This document shows positions 1-6,473 of a DNA stretch of 6,938 nt, one piece after another. The notes beneath the pieces were generated by a model, which was not told the DNA's origin, made no database searches, and worked only from the letters and a program-made list of their open reading frames with translations. A program made the position numbers and the translations under genes. Positions within the stretch are counted from its first letter, which is position 1. Each line of letters starts with the position of its first letter. The stretch is from Mariprofundaceae bacterium (GTDB taxonomy: Bacteria; Pseudomonadota; Zetaproteobacteria; Mariprofundales; Mariprofundaceae): assembly GCA_030950965.1 (NCBI GenBank), contig JAUZQP010000068.1, positions 1 to 6,938 of the forward strand, given 5' to 3'.

Positions 1-999
1 TTCCAACACAATATCGGTGGTCGTTGCCGTGACACCAGAGTCTTGTGAACCCATGATGCCAGCTATCGCCAAAACGTGGTGATCATCAGCAATCACCAAA
101 TCACCAGCATTCAGGTCAATATGGCGATCATCTAGACCATCAAAGCCTTCGCTTTGCGCAGCACTGCGGATATGAAGGTTACCGTCAATACGCGCTGCAT
201 CAAATGCATGCATGGGCTGCCCCATATCCAGCATGATGTAATTAAGTACATCGACCACGCCATTGACAGGGCGTTGACCTGCCGCAATAAGACGACCTTG
301 CAGCCATGCAGGGGAATCGCTTACTGTCACACCCTGTATGCTACGCGCTAGGTAGTAGGGACAATCATTCACCGCATCGTGGTGAATATTGATCGAAGAA
401 CCCACGGTATCACTTACAGATATAATCGCAGGCTTGTTCAACGGCACACCGAAGTCTGCCGCAAGTTCACGCGCCAAGCCTTGCACACTCATGCAGTCAC
501 CGCGATTGGGTGTGATGGACACATCAATAATCGCTGCTTCAAGCTGTAAAAACTCGCCCATTGATTGCCCAATGGGCGCGTCCGTAGGCAGAATAAGCAA
601 GCCTTCAGCATCAGCTGCCAGCCCCAATTCAGCTTCGGAGCAACACATGCCAAAACTGGTTTCGCCGCGCACTTTACCTTTTTTAATGACCATGCCATTG
701 GGCAGTGCCGCACCGATGGTCGCCACGGGGATCTTGTCACCCACACCCATATTGCTTGCGCCACAGACAATGGCGAGCGGAGCTTCAGCAGCAATATCAA
801 TTTGCAGCAGGCTCAAACGGTCAGCATTAGGATGTAGCTCTTTGCTCAAGATGTGACCAACACGTACTTTTTCCAAACTTTGGCGCGGGTATTCGATAGC
901 TTCGACTTCATGACCCAAGCGCACCAAGGCCGCTGCAATGTCATCTACCGATGCTGTCAGTTCAACGTATTCGTTTAACCAAGATAATGCCAGTCTCAT
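1..999 (-). CDS. pheT: Phenylalanyl-tRNA synthetase beta subunit, N-terminal part (partial)
   Basis: With PheS this subunit forms the cytoplasmic alpha2beta2 enzyme that charges tRNA-Phe; in the family the beta chain carries tRNA-binding and editing domains. Translating the minus strand from the ATG at 999-997 gives 333 uninterrupted codons to the window edge, out of roughly 790-800 usual for the family. The EMAP-II-like tRNA-binding domain lies at about residues 40-150, with HPNADRLSLLQ and a GMCCSEAELGL segment near 117-127. The family signature TPNRGDCMS follows at 163-171, and the start of the B3/B4 region contains GQPMHAFD at 260-267 and a LVIADDHH...GIMG segment near the end. The start overlaps the pheS stop as ATGA, which implies translational coupling. 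The B5, C-terminal FDX-ACB and remaining editing portions lie outside the window. Identification is firm from motifs and from the neighbour. Confidence 0.97.
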   Translation of the reverse strand, partial: MRLALSWLNEYVELTASVDDIAAALVRLGHEVEAIEYPRQSLEKVRVGHILSKELHPNADRLSLLQIDIAAEAPLAIVCGASNMGVGDKIPVATIGAALPNGMVIKKGKVRGETSFGMCCSEAELGLAADAEGLLILPTDAPIGQSMGEFLQLEAAIIDVSITPNRGDCMSVQGLARELAADFGVPLNKPAIISVSDTVGSSINIHHDAVNDCPYYLARSIQGVTVSDSPAWLQGRLIAAGQRPVNGVVDVLNYIMLDMGQPMHAFDAARIDGNLHIRSAAQSEGFDGLDDRHIDLNAGDLVIADDHHVLAIAGIMGSQDSGVTATTTDIVLE

Positions 1000-2063
1000 G
1001 CCCCGATCCTCCGTAAAAAGCGCGCATCATTTTCAAAAAACAGGCGTAAATCAGGAATGCCATACTTGAGCATCACCAAACGCTCTACACCCAAGCCAAA
1101 GGCAAAACCAGACCAGCGTTCGCTATCCAAGCCGACAGATTTCAACACATTGGGATGAATCATGCCTGAGCCAAGAACCTCCAACCAACCCGTGTTTTTA
1201 CACACACGGCAGCCCTTGCCTTGGCACATCACGCAGCCCATATCCACTTCTGCCGATGGTTCGGTAAAGGGAAAATAGCTGGGGCGCAAACGAATGGGCA
1301 AATCTTGATTAAAGTAACTGGATAAAAAGTATTGCAGCACACCTTTGAGCTGTGCCATCGACACATCTTCGCCCACTTTAAACACTTCCACTTGGTGGAA
1401 CATCGGCGAGTGGGTGACATCGTGATCGCAGCGAAATACGCGCCCAGGTGCCACCACTGCCAGCGGACTTTCACCGTTGGCTTTGATATGCTTCAACATA
1501 GCACGAATCTGCACGGGTGAGGTATGGGTGCGCAGCAGACGTGAAACATCGTCATCGGATTGTAAAAAAAAGGTGTCATGCATGGCACGTGCAGGGTGTT
1601 CTGGCGGAATGTTTAAGGCATCAAAGTTATGGAACTCATCTTCCATCTCAGGCCCTTGAGCAATGGTAAAGCCCATGCGGCTGAAAATATCGCTAATTTC
1701 ATCCAAGCCTTGTTGAATAGGGTGGCGCGCGCCCGTGCTTTGACGGCGAGCTGGCAAGGAAATATCCAAGCGCTCCGCTTCGATGCGCTGCTGACGTTCT
1801 TGCTGCTGCAACTGTTCCGTAGCTGTACCCAAGGCTTCATTCAACGCTTGTTTAACGCTATTGACTTGCTGACCAATCAGCGGGCGTTCGGCAGGAGCCA
1901 AGCGACCTACACCTTTGAGGACATCTGTTAAGACACCTTTTTTACCCAAGTATTGGGTACGCAAGGCATCCAGTTCTTTTAAGTTTTTTGCTTGGGAAAA
2001 GTCAGCAATAGCCCGTTGTTGGGTTGCTTCTAATTGTTCCGTCAGCGATGTACTGTCGCTCAT
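996..2063 (-). CDS. pheS: Phenylalanyl-tRNA synthetase alpha subunit
   Basis: This is the catalytic alpha subunit that activates phenylalanine and transfers it to tRNA-Phe. The product is 355 residues, somewhat longer than the roughly 327 of E. coli. Residues 1-95 are a charged, Gln/Glu-rich helical region, as expected for the tRNA-binding coiled coil. The class II core follows: HPARAMHDTFF at 156-166, RTHTSPVQ at 178-185, motif 2 GRVFRCDHDVTHSPMFHQVE at 207-226, FTEPSAEVD at 266-274, and motif 3 FGLGVERLVML at 322-332. A four-cysteine cluster (C277, C280, C285, C288) sits in the loop before TGWLEVLG; E. coli lacks it, but it is present in many other bacterial PheS. GGAG lies 6 nt before the ATG. 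A terminator carrying a MITE separates it from rplT, so expression needs readthrough or a promoter that I could not identify. Confidence 0.98.
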   Translation of the reverse strand: MSDSTSLTEQLEATQQRAIADFSQAKNLKELDALRTQYLGKKGVLTDVLKGVGRLAPAERPLIGQQVNSVKQALNEALGTATEQLQQQERQQRIEAERLDISLPARRQSTGARHPIQQGLDEISDIFSRMGFTIAQGPEMEDEFHNFDALNIPPEHPARAMHDTFFLQSDDDVSRLLRTHTSPVQIRAMLKHIKANGESPLAVVAPGRVFRCDHDVTHSPMFHQVEVFKVGEDVSMAQLKGVLQYFLSSYFNQDLPIRLRPSYFPFTEPSAEVDMGCVMCQGKGCRVCKNTGWLEVLGSGMIHPNVLKSVGLDSERWSGFAFGLGVERLVMLKYGIPDLRLFFENDARFLRRIGA

Positions 2064-2092
2064 GACTTACTCCGAGATCAATCGTCACAAAT

Positions 2093-2285
2093 AAAAAAAG
2101 GCAGGGACTAGGAGGCTGTCCGAGCATAGAGAACGGAGCGAGGAATTCCCATTTTGAGTCATGATTTTCGGCTGTTTGAGGCGAATAGCAGGGTCTATTT
2201 AACGAAAATAGACGAGAATCATGGTCGAAATGGGGGGTCCGCAGTAGGTCTTTCTATTCTCGGACAGCCTCCTAGCCCTGCCTTT
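2093..2285 (-). terminator. Intrinsic terminator/attenuator between rplT and pheS, split by a MITE
   Basis: On the minus strand the outer stem is GGCAGGG (2276-2282) and CCCTGCC (2100-2106), followed at once by seven T (2093-2099) and then ATTT. The flanking AAA/TTT can extend the pairing to 10 bp. With the MITE and one CTAG removed, the site reads GGCAGGGACTAGCCCTGCC on the plus strand, a compact hairpin with a five-base loop. The element ends are themselves complementary, so the RNA should now form a much longer stem above the original one, with the U-tract kept. It lies after rplT and before pheS, where E. coli has the pheM attenuator. Whether it still terminates is inference. Confidence 0.75.
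2108..2275. mobile_element. MITE-like palindromic element, copy 1 (160 bp plus CTAG duplication)
   Basis: The element proper is 2112-2271, bounded by CTAG at 2108-2111 and 2272-2275, which reads as a 4-bp target duplication. The terminal inverted repeats are 2112-2130 and 2253-2271, matching at 18 of 19 positions. Inside are an imperfect pair (2148-2166 with 2217-2234) and an apical hairpin, GTCTATTT (2193-2200) and AAATAGAC (2206-2213) around loop AACGA. The whole element is therefore a nested palindrome. It has no meaningful open reading frame, so a transposase would have to act in trans. A four-base CTAG target recalls the YTAR/CWAR preference described for IS5- and IS701-type elements, but the parent IS cannot be named from this window. 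A second copy at 6585-6742 is about 90% identical. Confidence 0.85.
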
Positions 2286-2341
2286 CAAACATTACTTACA
2301 ACCATGCGCATGAACACGCGCTTGCTCTAAGTGTAAGGGCG

Positions 2342-2695
2342 TTAAATATTCGCTTTCGCGGTTTCTGCCAATTTACCAAACGCATCAATGTCACGCACGG
2401 CCATGTCAGCCAAAATCTTACGATCCAGCTCAATACCTGCTTGCGCCAAACCGTACATGAAACGTGAATAGCTTAAGCCATGAATGCGGGCTGCTGCGTT
2501 AATACGCACAATCCACAAGCTACGGAAGTCACGTTTTTTCACTTTACGGTCACGGTAAGCGTATTGACGTGCTTTATCAACCGCTTGGGTTGCTACACGG
2601 AAACAGTTCTTACGACGACCACGATAGCCTTTGGCTGCTTTGATTACTTTTTTGTGTCTGGCGTGAGCCTGAACACCCGATTTTACACGAGGCAT
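2342..2695 (-). CDS. rplT: 50S ribosomal protein L20 (bL20)
   Basis: bL20 binds 23S rRNA early in assembly of the large subunit, and in several bacteria it also represses its own operon by binding mRNA. The 117-residue product has the expected length and begins MPRVKSGVQAHARHKK. It has a very basic N-terminal extension (to about residue 60) and the globular C-terminal half containing RSLWIVRINAAARIHGLSYS and a YGLAQAGIELDRKILADMA segment. AGGAG lies 6 nt before the ATG. It is the fourth translation gene of the cluster, 119 bp after rpmI, an unusually long and structured gap for this pair. The mRNA then runs into the MITE-containing terminator. Identification is certain. Confidence 0.99.
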   Translation of the reverse strand: MPRVKSGVQAHARHKKVIKAAKGYRGRRKNCFRVATQAVDKARQYAYRDRKVKKRDFRSLWIVRINAAARIHGLSYSRFMYGLAQAGIELDRKILADMAVRDIDAFGKLAETAKANI

Positions 2696-2750
2696 ATTGC
2701 TCTCCTATATTGAACACATGGTCGGCACGGGTTCGCCTGGCATGTGAGAA

Positions 2751-2778
2751 TAAAAGACCGTCCTCTAGGAACGGTCTT
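2751..2778 (-). terminator. Terminator-like hairpin between rpmI and rplT
   Basis: On the minus strand AAGACCGT (2771-2778) pairs perfectly with ACGGTCTT (2754-2761) around a 9-nt loop, and the 3' arm runs into TTTTATT. The 8-bp stem is moderately GC-rich and the T-tract is short and interrupted, so it is likely a weak or conditional terminator inside the operon rather than its end. Confidence 0.5.
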
Positions 2779-2784
2779 AAGCTG

Positions 2785-2810
2785 AGTTATTCGTGCTTGC
2801 ACGAATAACT
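2785..2810. repeat. Perfect 12-bp inverted repeat after the rpmI stop codon
   Basis: AGTTATTCGTGC and GCACGAATAACT are separated by only two bases, 4 bp past the rpmI stop on the minus strand. No T-tract follows, so it is not an intrinsic terminator by itself. A stable mRNA hairpin here could protect the upstream 3' end, be an RNase III processing site, or act with the next hairpin. The AT-rich, fully symmetric form would also suit a DNA-binding operator. Confidence 0.55.
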
Positions 2811-2814
2811 TGTA

Positions 2815-3012
2815 TTACAAGCCTGGAAGCAGGCGAGTAAGGGCTTTTTTGTCAGACTGAGCTACCAATTCTGTACCACGGAAACTACGGATACGTTTAG
2901 GTGACTTCTTGGTTAAAATGTGGCTGGAAAATGCTTTGTTGCGTTTCCATTTACCACTTCCAGTCTTACTGAAACGCTTGAGCGCGCCACTGTTTGACTT
3001 CATCTTAGGCAT
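2815..3012 (-). CDS. rpmI: 50S ribosomal protein L35 (bL35)
   Basis: bL35 is a small, very basic protein of the large ribosomal subunit. The 65-residue product has the normal length and begins MPKMKSNSGALKRFSKTGSG. The conserved KRNKAFSSHILTKKSPKRIRSFRGT core follows at about residues 23-47, and it ends in RLLPGL. A strong GGAAGG ribosome-binding site lies 7 nt before the ATG. It lies 57 bp after infC and before rplT, the conserved infC-rpmI-rplT order. In E. coli, bL20 represses this gene through an RNA structure in the infC-rpmI region; no comparable large structure is evident in the short gap here. Identification is firm. Confidence 0.98.
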   Translation of the reverse strand: MPKMKSNSGALKRFSKTGSGKWKRNKAFSSHILTKKSPKRIRSFRGTELVAQSDKKALTRLLPGL

Positions 3013-3069
3013 GATGTTTCCTTCCTAACAAAACAGCATTGAGACACTGATTTGCAATAATCTACTGAA

Positions 3070-3585
3070 CTACTTCTTGTTGGGAGCCAAAATCATAATC
3101 ATTTGGCGACCTTCCATATTTGGGATCTTCTCTGGCTTGCCAAGTTCAGCAACTTCTTTCGCAATATGCTCCAGTTGTTCCGTTCCTTTACCTTTAAAAG
3201 CCATTTCACGTCCACGAAAACGCAGTGATACTTTGACTTTATTGCCAGCTTCTAAAAACTTTTTAACCAGTTTCAACTTCACATCAAGGTCATGTTGATC
3301 GGTACTTGCCCGAACTTTCACTTCCTTTACTTGAATAATATGCTGGCGTTTCTTGGCTTCGTTGGCTTTCTTACTCTGCTCATACTTGTACTTGCCATAG
3401 TCCATGATCTTACAGACTGGCGGCTTAGCGTTAGGGGAAATCTGAACCAGATCCAGTCCTTCTTCTTCAGCTTTGCGCACGGCCTGGGGGACACTTAACA
3501 CGCCAACCTGACTTCCATCGCTACCGATGACCCTTACTTCTGCGGCCTCAATACTATAGTTTATAGCCAGCTCTTTTTTAGCGAT
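3070..3585 (-). CDS. infC: Translation initiation factor IF-3, apparently with an AUC start
   Basis: IF-3 binds the 30S subunit, prevents 70S re-association and rejects non-canonical start codons. The 171-residue product compares with 180 in E. coli. It has the N-terminal domain with INYSIEAAEVRVIGSDG at about 8-24, the linker region with ISPNAKPPVCKIMDYGKYKYEQ, and the C-terminal domain with SLRFRGREMAF and EGRQMIMILAPNKK at the end. No in-frame ATG, GTG or TTG lies near the 5' end. A GTG exists only at 3501, which would remove 28 conserved residues. AAGGAG lies 6 nt before ATC at 3585-3583, so that codon is chosen. E. coli infC uses AUU, and IF-3 represses its own translation through it. 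It begins 25 bp after thrS, so the two genes are surely co-transcribed. Confidence 0.95.
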   Translation of the reverse strand: MAKKELAINYSIEAAEVRVIGSDGSQVGVLSVPQAVRKAEEEGLDLVQISPNAKPPVCKIMDYGKYKYEQSKKANEAKKRQHIIQVKEVKVRASTDQHDLDVKLKLVKKFLEAGNKVKVSLRFRGREMAFKGKGTEQLEHIAKEVAELGKPEKIPNMEGRQMIMILAPNKK

Positions 3586-3597
3586 AGTGTTCTCCTT
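3583..3597 (-). promoter_or_regulatory. infC ribosome-binding site with non-canonical AUC start codon
   Basis: On the minus strand AAGGAG (3592-3597), a six-base spacer and ATC (3583-3585) lead directly into the IF-3 N-terminus. The strong, well-placed Shine-Dalgarno and the absence of any standard start near it fix the start. By analogy with E. coli infC this is the element through which IF-3 controls its own synthesis. Confidence 0.85.
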
Positions 3598-3610
3598 ATA
3601 CCTTATAAGA

Positions 3611-5515
3611 CTATTGGTAATTCGCTGTCATGCTGTGCATGTCAACGATCCAATCATCAACAGATTTTGCACCCAGATTGTCACCCTCACGGGAACGCAC
3701 GGATACAGTGCCTTCTTCACATTCACGATCCCCAACCACCAAAATGTAAGGGGTGCGTTGTAAAGTATGGGCGCGCACTTTATAGCCGACTTTCTCATTG
3801 CGCAAGTCCGCTTCGACTCGGAAGCCTGCATCACGCATCGTTTGCACGGATTTTTTCACATATTCAGCCTGATTATCCGAAATATTACAGACCACAGCCT
3901 GCACAGGAGACAGCCAAAAAGGCAATTTTCCCGCGTGTTCTTCGATAAGGATACCAATAAAACGCTCTAAAGATCCCAAAATAGCGCGATGTAACATCAC
4001 GGGCGTTTGGCGGGTGTTATCTTCGGCAACATACTCCGCTCCCAAGCGTCCAGGCATCGAGAAATCGACCTGAATCGTGCCGCACTGCCAGACACGTCCT
4101 AGGCAATCTTTGAGCGAAAATTCAATTTTCGGACCATAAAATGCACCTTCACCAGGGTTTAATCCATATTGAATCTCTTTGCTCTGTAGTGCTTCATGGA
4201 GGGAGGATTCCGCCTTGTCCCATTGTTCGTCTGTGCCTACACGTTGTTCGGGACGGTCGGACAGGAAGATAATGACATCATCAAAACCAAAACGCTTGTA
4301 CACGTTGAATACCAGATCAATAAACGCGCTCACCTCGTCTTGAATCTGACTTTCGGCGCAAAAAATATGCGCATCATCTTGCACGAAGTTGCGCAAGCGC
4401 ATCAGCCCATGGAGTGTGCCAGAGGGTTCGTTACGGTGGCAAGAGCCAAACTCTGCCAGACGCAAGGGAAGATCACGGTAAGAGTGCAGATGTTGCTTAA
4501 ATACTTGCACATGGCAGGGGCAGTTCATCGGTTTGATGGCGTAATCGCGGTTCTCGGTGCTGGTGGTGAACATATCGTCACGAAATTTCTCCCAGTGACC
4601 TGACTTCTCCCACAGGCGACGATCCACGAGCTGTGGTGTTTTAATTTCTTGGTAGTCGTGTTGGCGCATCACTTGGCGGATTTCATTTTCCACCACCTGC
4701 CAAATATGCCAGCCTTTAGGGTGCCAAAAAATCATCCCAGGTGCTTCATCTTGCAGATGGAACAGGTCTAGAGATTTCCCTAGTTTGCGGTGATCGCGTT
4801 TTTCAGCTTCTTCAAGACGGTGTAAATAGGCGGCTAAATCATCCTTGTTTGCCCAAGCTGTGCCGTAAATACGCTGTAGCTGCTCGTTGGCTGAATTGCC
4901 TTCCCAGTATGCACCAGACACGCGCATCAGTTTGAAATATTTGAGTTTATCGGTGCGCGGAACATGGGGGCCACGACATAGATCCTGCCAATCACCTTGG
5001 CGGTACACGCTGATCGTTTCGCCTTCGGGAATGCGTTCAATCAATTGTGCCTTGTAATGTTCGCCCTGTGCTTTAAAAAATGCGATGCCATCATCCCTAG
5101 CCCATTCTTCGCGGATAATAGGCAGCTTTTGCTTGCTAAGTTGGCGCATTTTTTGTTCGATTTTGGTGAGATCTTCAGGCGTAAAAGGGCGTGAATAAGC
5201 AAAGTCATAAAAGAAGCCATCTTCAATTACGGGGCCAATGGTTACTTGCGCATCAGGGAACAATGATTGCACCGCTTGTGCCAATAAATGCGCCGAAGAA
5301 TGGCGAATAATCTCCACCGCTTCATCGGATTTGTCGGTAATAATAGCCACCGTATCACCATCACATAGCGGTTGTGACATATCACGAAGTGTACCATTTA
5401 CATGCACAGCCAAGGCTGAACGCGCCAAGCCAGCGGCAATATCGGTAGCTAAATCCATCGCCGTAGCACCTTCATTTAAGGTGCGCGTTGAGCCATCAGG
5501 TAGCTGGATTTCCAT
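3611..5515 (-). CDS. thrS: Threonyl-tRNA synthetase
   Basis: This cytoplasmic dimeric class II enzyme charges tRNA-Thr and edits Ser-tRNA-Thr. The start is set at ATG 5515-5513, giving 634 residues beginning MEIQLPDGST, because GGAG lies 6 nt upstream. Upstream in-frame ATGs (to 5539) would add up to eight residues and have no ribosome-binding site. In order there are a TGS domain (about 1-62); the editing domain with HSSAH (H72, H76) and CRGPH (C180, H184); the catalytic core with zinc ligands C332 (MNCPCH), H383 (DDAHIF) and H509 (MLHRA); motif 2 GSCHRNEPSG; motif 3 LGSLERFIGIL; and a C-terminal anticodon-binding domain from about 535. All key residues are present. It follows the PilJ-domain gene by 80 bp with no evident terminator, and precedes infC by 25 bp. 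Confidence 0.98.
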   Translation of the reverse strand: MEIQLPDGSTRTLNEGATAMDLATDIAAGLARSALAVHVNGTLRDMSQPLCDGDTVAIITDKSDEAVEIIRHSSAHLLAQAVQSLFPDAQVTIGPVIEDGFFYDFAYSRPFTPEDLTKIEQKMRQLSKQKLPIIREEWARDDGIAFFKAQGEHYKAQLIERIPEGETISVYRQGDWQDLCRGPHVPRTDKLKYFKLMRVSGAYWEGNSANEQLQRIYGTAWANKDDLAAYLHRLEEAEKRDHRKLGKSLDLFHLQDEAPGMIFWHPKGWHIWQVVENEIRQVMRQHDYQEIKTPQLVDRRLWEKSGHWEKFRDDMFTTSTENRDYAIKPMNCPCHVQVFKQHLHSYRDLPLRLAEFGSCHRNEPSGTLHGLMRLRNFVQDDAHIFCAESQIQDEVSAFIDLVFNVYKRFGFDDVIIFLSDRPEQRVGTDEQWDKAESSLHEALQSKEIQYGLNPGEGAFYGPKIEFSLKDCLGRVWQCGTIQVDFSMPGRLGAEYVAEDNTRQTPVMLHRAILGSLERFIGILIEEHAGKLPFWLSPVQAVVCNISDNQAEYVKKSVQTMRDAGFRVEADLRNEKVGYKVRAHTLQRTPYILVVGDRECEEGTVSVRSREGDNLGAKSVDDWIVDMHSMTANYQ

Positions 5516-5595
5516 GGTACACTCCATTATAAACATCAATCAAAAGTGCGCGCATGGTAGCGATACCCACCACAAGCGCAAACTTCTGCCGCATT

Positions 5596-6414
5596 TTATA
5601 ATTTTGCGTACAAGCCTGTAACAGTGTTCATTAATTCAAGAATACTATCCGCCGCCTGTGCCACCATAGCTGGCTGTGCATACGCTTTATTTTTCAGCTT
5701 ATTAATAGCGGTAAACGCATGCCATTGACCAGCAACCAAGCCCAACAGCTTGGTAATCTCGGTGGTGTTTTCCGCTGTTTCTTGCAGTTGCTGTAATGCC
5801 TCATCGAATTCATGTTGAGCCCGCTCTTTCTTGGCTGTTATGTTTTCAACCGACACTTCCCATACATTTTCCATGTACATGCCTGCAATGCGTTGCGATA
5901 GCATGCGTTGGCGACCAGCTAAATTCACCAGCTTACCTTGTGATGAACCACTCACATCTTCCAGTTGCAAGACGAAGTCATTGGACTTCACCAATAAAAC
6001 ATCGGCTAATTGACGCAGTTGCGCCGCTCTTTTCTTGGTGGGTGTTAGTCCAGCCAACTGGCGCACCTTCGCCCATTCGGTGCTGATACTTTCTTTGTAA
6101 GAAAAGCTTAACGCATGGTCAACACCTGCAATGTGTTGCAGTTGAGATACCTGCGTATCAAACAGCGAAACGGCGGCTTGGAGTTTATTTTTGCTATCAT
6201 CTACATTCACGTTCAAGCCCAGCATCGCATAAAAACTAACCATACGCTGCGATAGCATGCGCTGCTTACCAGCTATATTAATAGCATCAGGCAGGCTCAG
6301 ATCTACATCTTCAGCATGCGCGTTAGGTGACAATGCGGGCGCAGCAAGCAACAGCAATGTTGCCATCGTCCCCAAACACAAGCGGCATGCCGCCGTCGAA
6401 AATATTGCATTCAT
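5596..6414 (-). CDS. Secreted protein with two PilJ-type (type IV pili MCP N-terminal-like) units
   Basis: The product has 272 residues. An N-terminal hydrophobic stretch (MATLLLLAAPAL, 17-28) ends in AHA|E at 34/35, a good signal peptidase I site, so the mature protein is probably periplasmic. There is no later membrane segment and no HAMP, kinase or chemotaxis signalling domain. The motif INIAGKQRMLSQRM (45-58) recurs as VNLAGRQRMLSQRI (163-176), 118 residues apart. Each is followed by a mostly helical stretch, consistent with two four-helix PilJ-type sensor units. The DNA encoding the two motifs is also strikingly alike, pointing to an internal duplication. Related modules occur in PilJ receptors and in NarX-type nitrate sensors, so ligand binding is possible, but the ligand and partner are unknown. 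GAGGAA lies 8 nt before the ATG. It lies 80 bp upstream of thrS on the same strand. Confidence 0.85.
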   Translation of the reverse strand: MNAIFSTAACRLCLGTMATLLLLAAPALSPNAHAEDVDLSLPDAINIAGKQRMLSQRMVSFYAMLGLNVNVDDSKNKLQAAVSLFDTQVSQLQHIAGVDHALSFSYKESISTEWAKVRQLAGLTPTKKRAAQLRQLADVLLVKSNDFVLQLEDVSGSSQGKLVNLAGRQRMLSQRIAGMYMENVWEVSVENITAKKERAQHEFDEALQQLQETAENTTEITKLLGLVAGQWHAFTAINKLKNKAYAQPAMVAQAADSILELMNTVTGLYAKL

Positions 6415-6439
6415 AATTATCTTCCTCAGTGACCACTAG
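6244..6439 (-). repeat. Left arm of a large inverted duplication
   Basis: Read on the minus strand, this segment matches 6743-6938 on the plus strand at 192 of 196 positions. It covers the first 57 codons of the PilJ-domain gene, its ribosome-binding site and the leader back to CTAG. Similarity continues outward for about 21 bp into the neighbouring MITE end (18 of 21) and then stops. The coding side probably continues past the window edge. Confidence 0.95.
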
Positions 6440-6473
6440 GAGGCTGTCTAAAAATAGAAAGACACCCTCCTAG
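6436..6473. mobile_element. Internally deleted MITE remnant (30 bp plus CTAG on each side)
   Basis: CTAG (6436-6439) and CTAG (6470-6473) bracket a 30-bp core. Read on the minus strand, the core is the first 9 bp of the element (GAGGGTGTC, one mismatch) joined directly to its last 21 bp (TTTCTATT...CAGCCTC). This is what an internal deletion of a full copy would leave. It can still fold as a 14-bp hairpin with one mismatch. With one CTAG removed, the empty site reads TGACCACTAGGTCA, a 5-bp dyad with CTAG near its centre. Confidence 0.8.

Larger units (their letters stand above)
2696..2814 (-). promoter_or_regulatory. Structured rpmI-rplT intergenic leader
   Basis: This 119-bp spacer holds three inverted repeats. 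In transcript order they are a 12-bp perfect repeat just after the rpmI stop (2785-2810), an 8-bp stem followed by a T-rich tract (2751-2778), and a 6-bp CACATG/CATGTG stem (2715-2720 with 2741-2746) enclosing a GC-rich segment close to the rplT ribosome-binding site. This much structure suggests an mRNA control or processing region, for example a bL20 autoregulatory target or an attenuator that adjusts bL35:bL20 output. That role is inferred: I did not recognise a known bL20 leader consensus. Confidence 0.45.

Noticed and set aside
389..856. 155-residue plus-strand open frame
   Set aside because: Antisense to pheT, which is a clear homologue in this stretch. Low-complexity Ser/Ala/Pro composition and no family resemblance.
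2108..2275. MITE copy 1 as a promoter for pheST
   Set aside because: I looked for -35/-10 pairs on the minus strand within the element and found only weak matches with poor spacing.
2285..2311. Short frame MRMVVSNV as a phe leader peptide
   Set aside because: It contains no phenylalanine and has no convincing ribosome-binding site.
3499..3501. GTG start for infC
   Set aside because: It would remove the conserved first 28 residues of IF-3, while a strong Shine-Dalgarno and in-frame ATC lie upstream.
4196..4603. 135-residue plus-strand open frame
   Set aside because: Antisense to the catalytic core of thrS. No ribosome-binding site or recognisable domain.
5526..5531. Perfect TATAAT on the minus strand just before thrS, as a thrS promoter
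   Set aside because: It lies so close to the ATG that the transcript would lack the GGAG ribosome-binding site, and no -35 box is found at 16-18 bp. Probably chance in an AT-rich leader.
5516..5539. Upstream in-frame ATG codons extending ThrRS to 642 residues
   Set aside because: They have no ribosome-binding site, and the added residues are not part of the TGS domain. The ATG at 5515 has GGAG at ideal distance.
6436..6473. 38-bp palindrome as an ordinary terminator
   Set aside because: It has no T-tract on either strand, and its sequence is explained by the two ends of the MITE.
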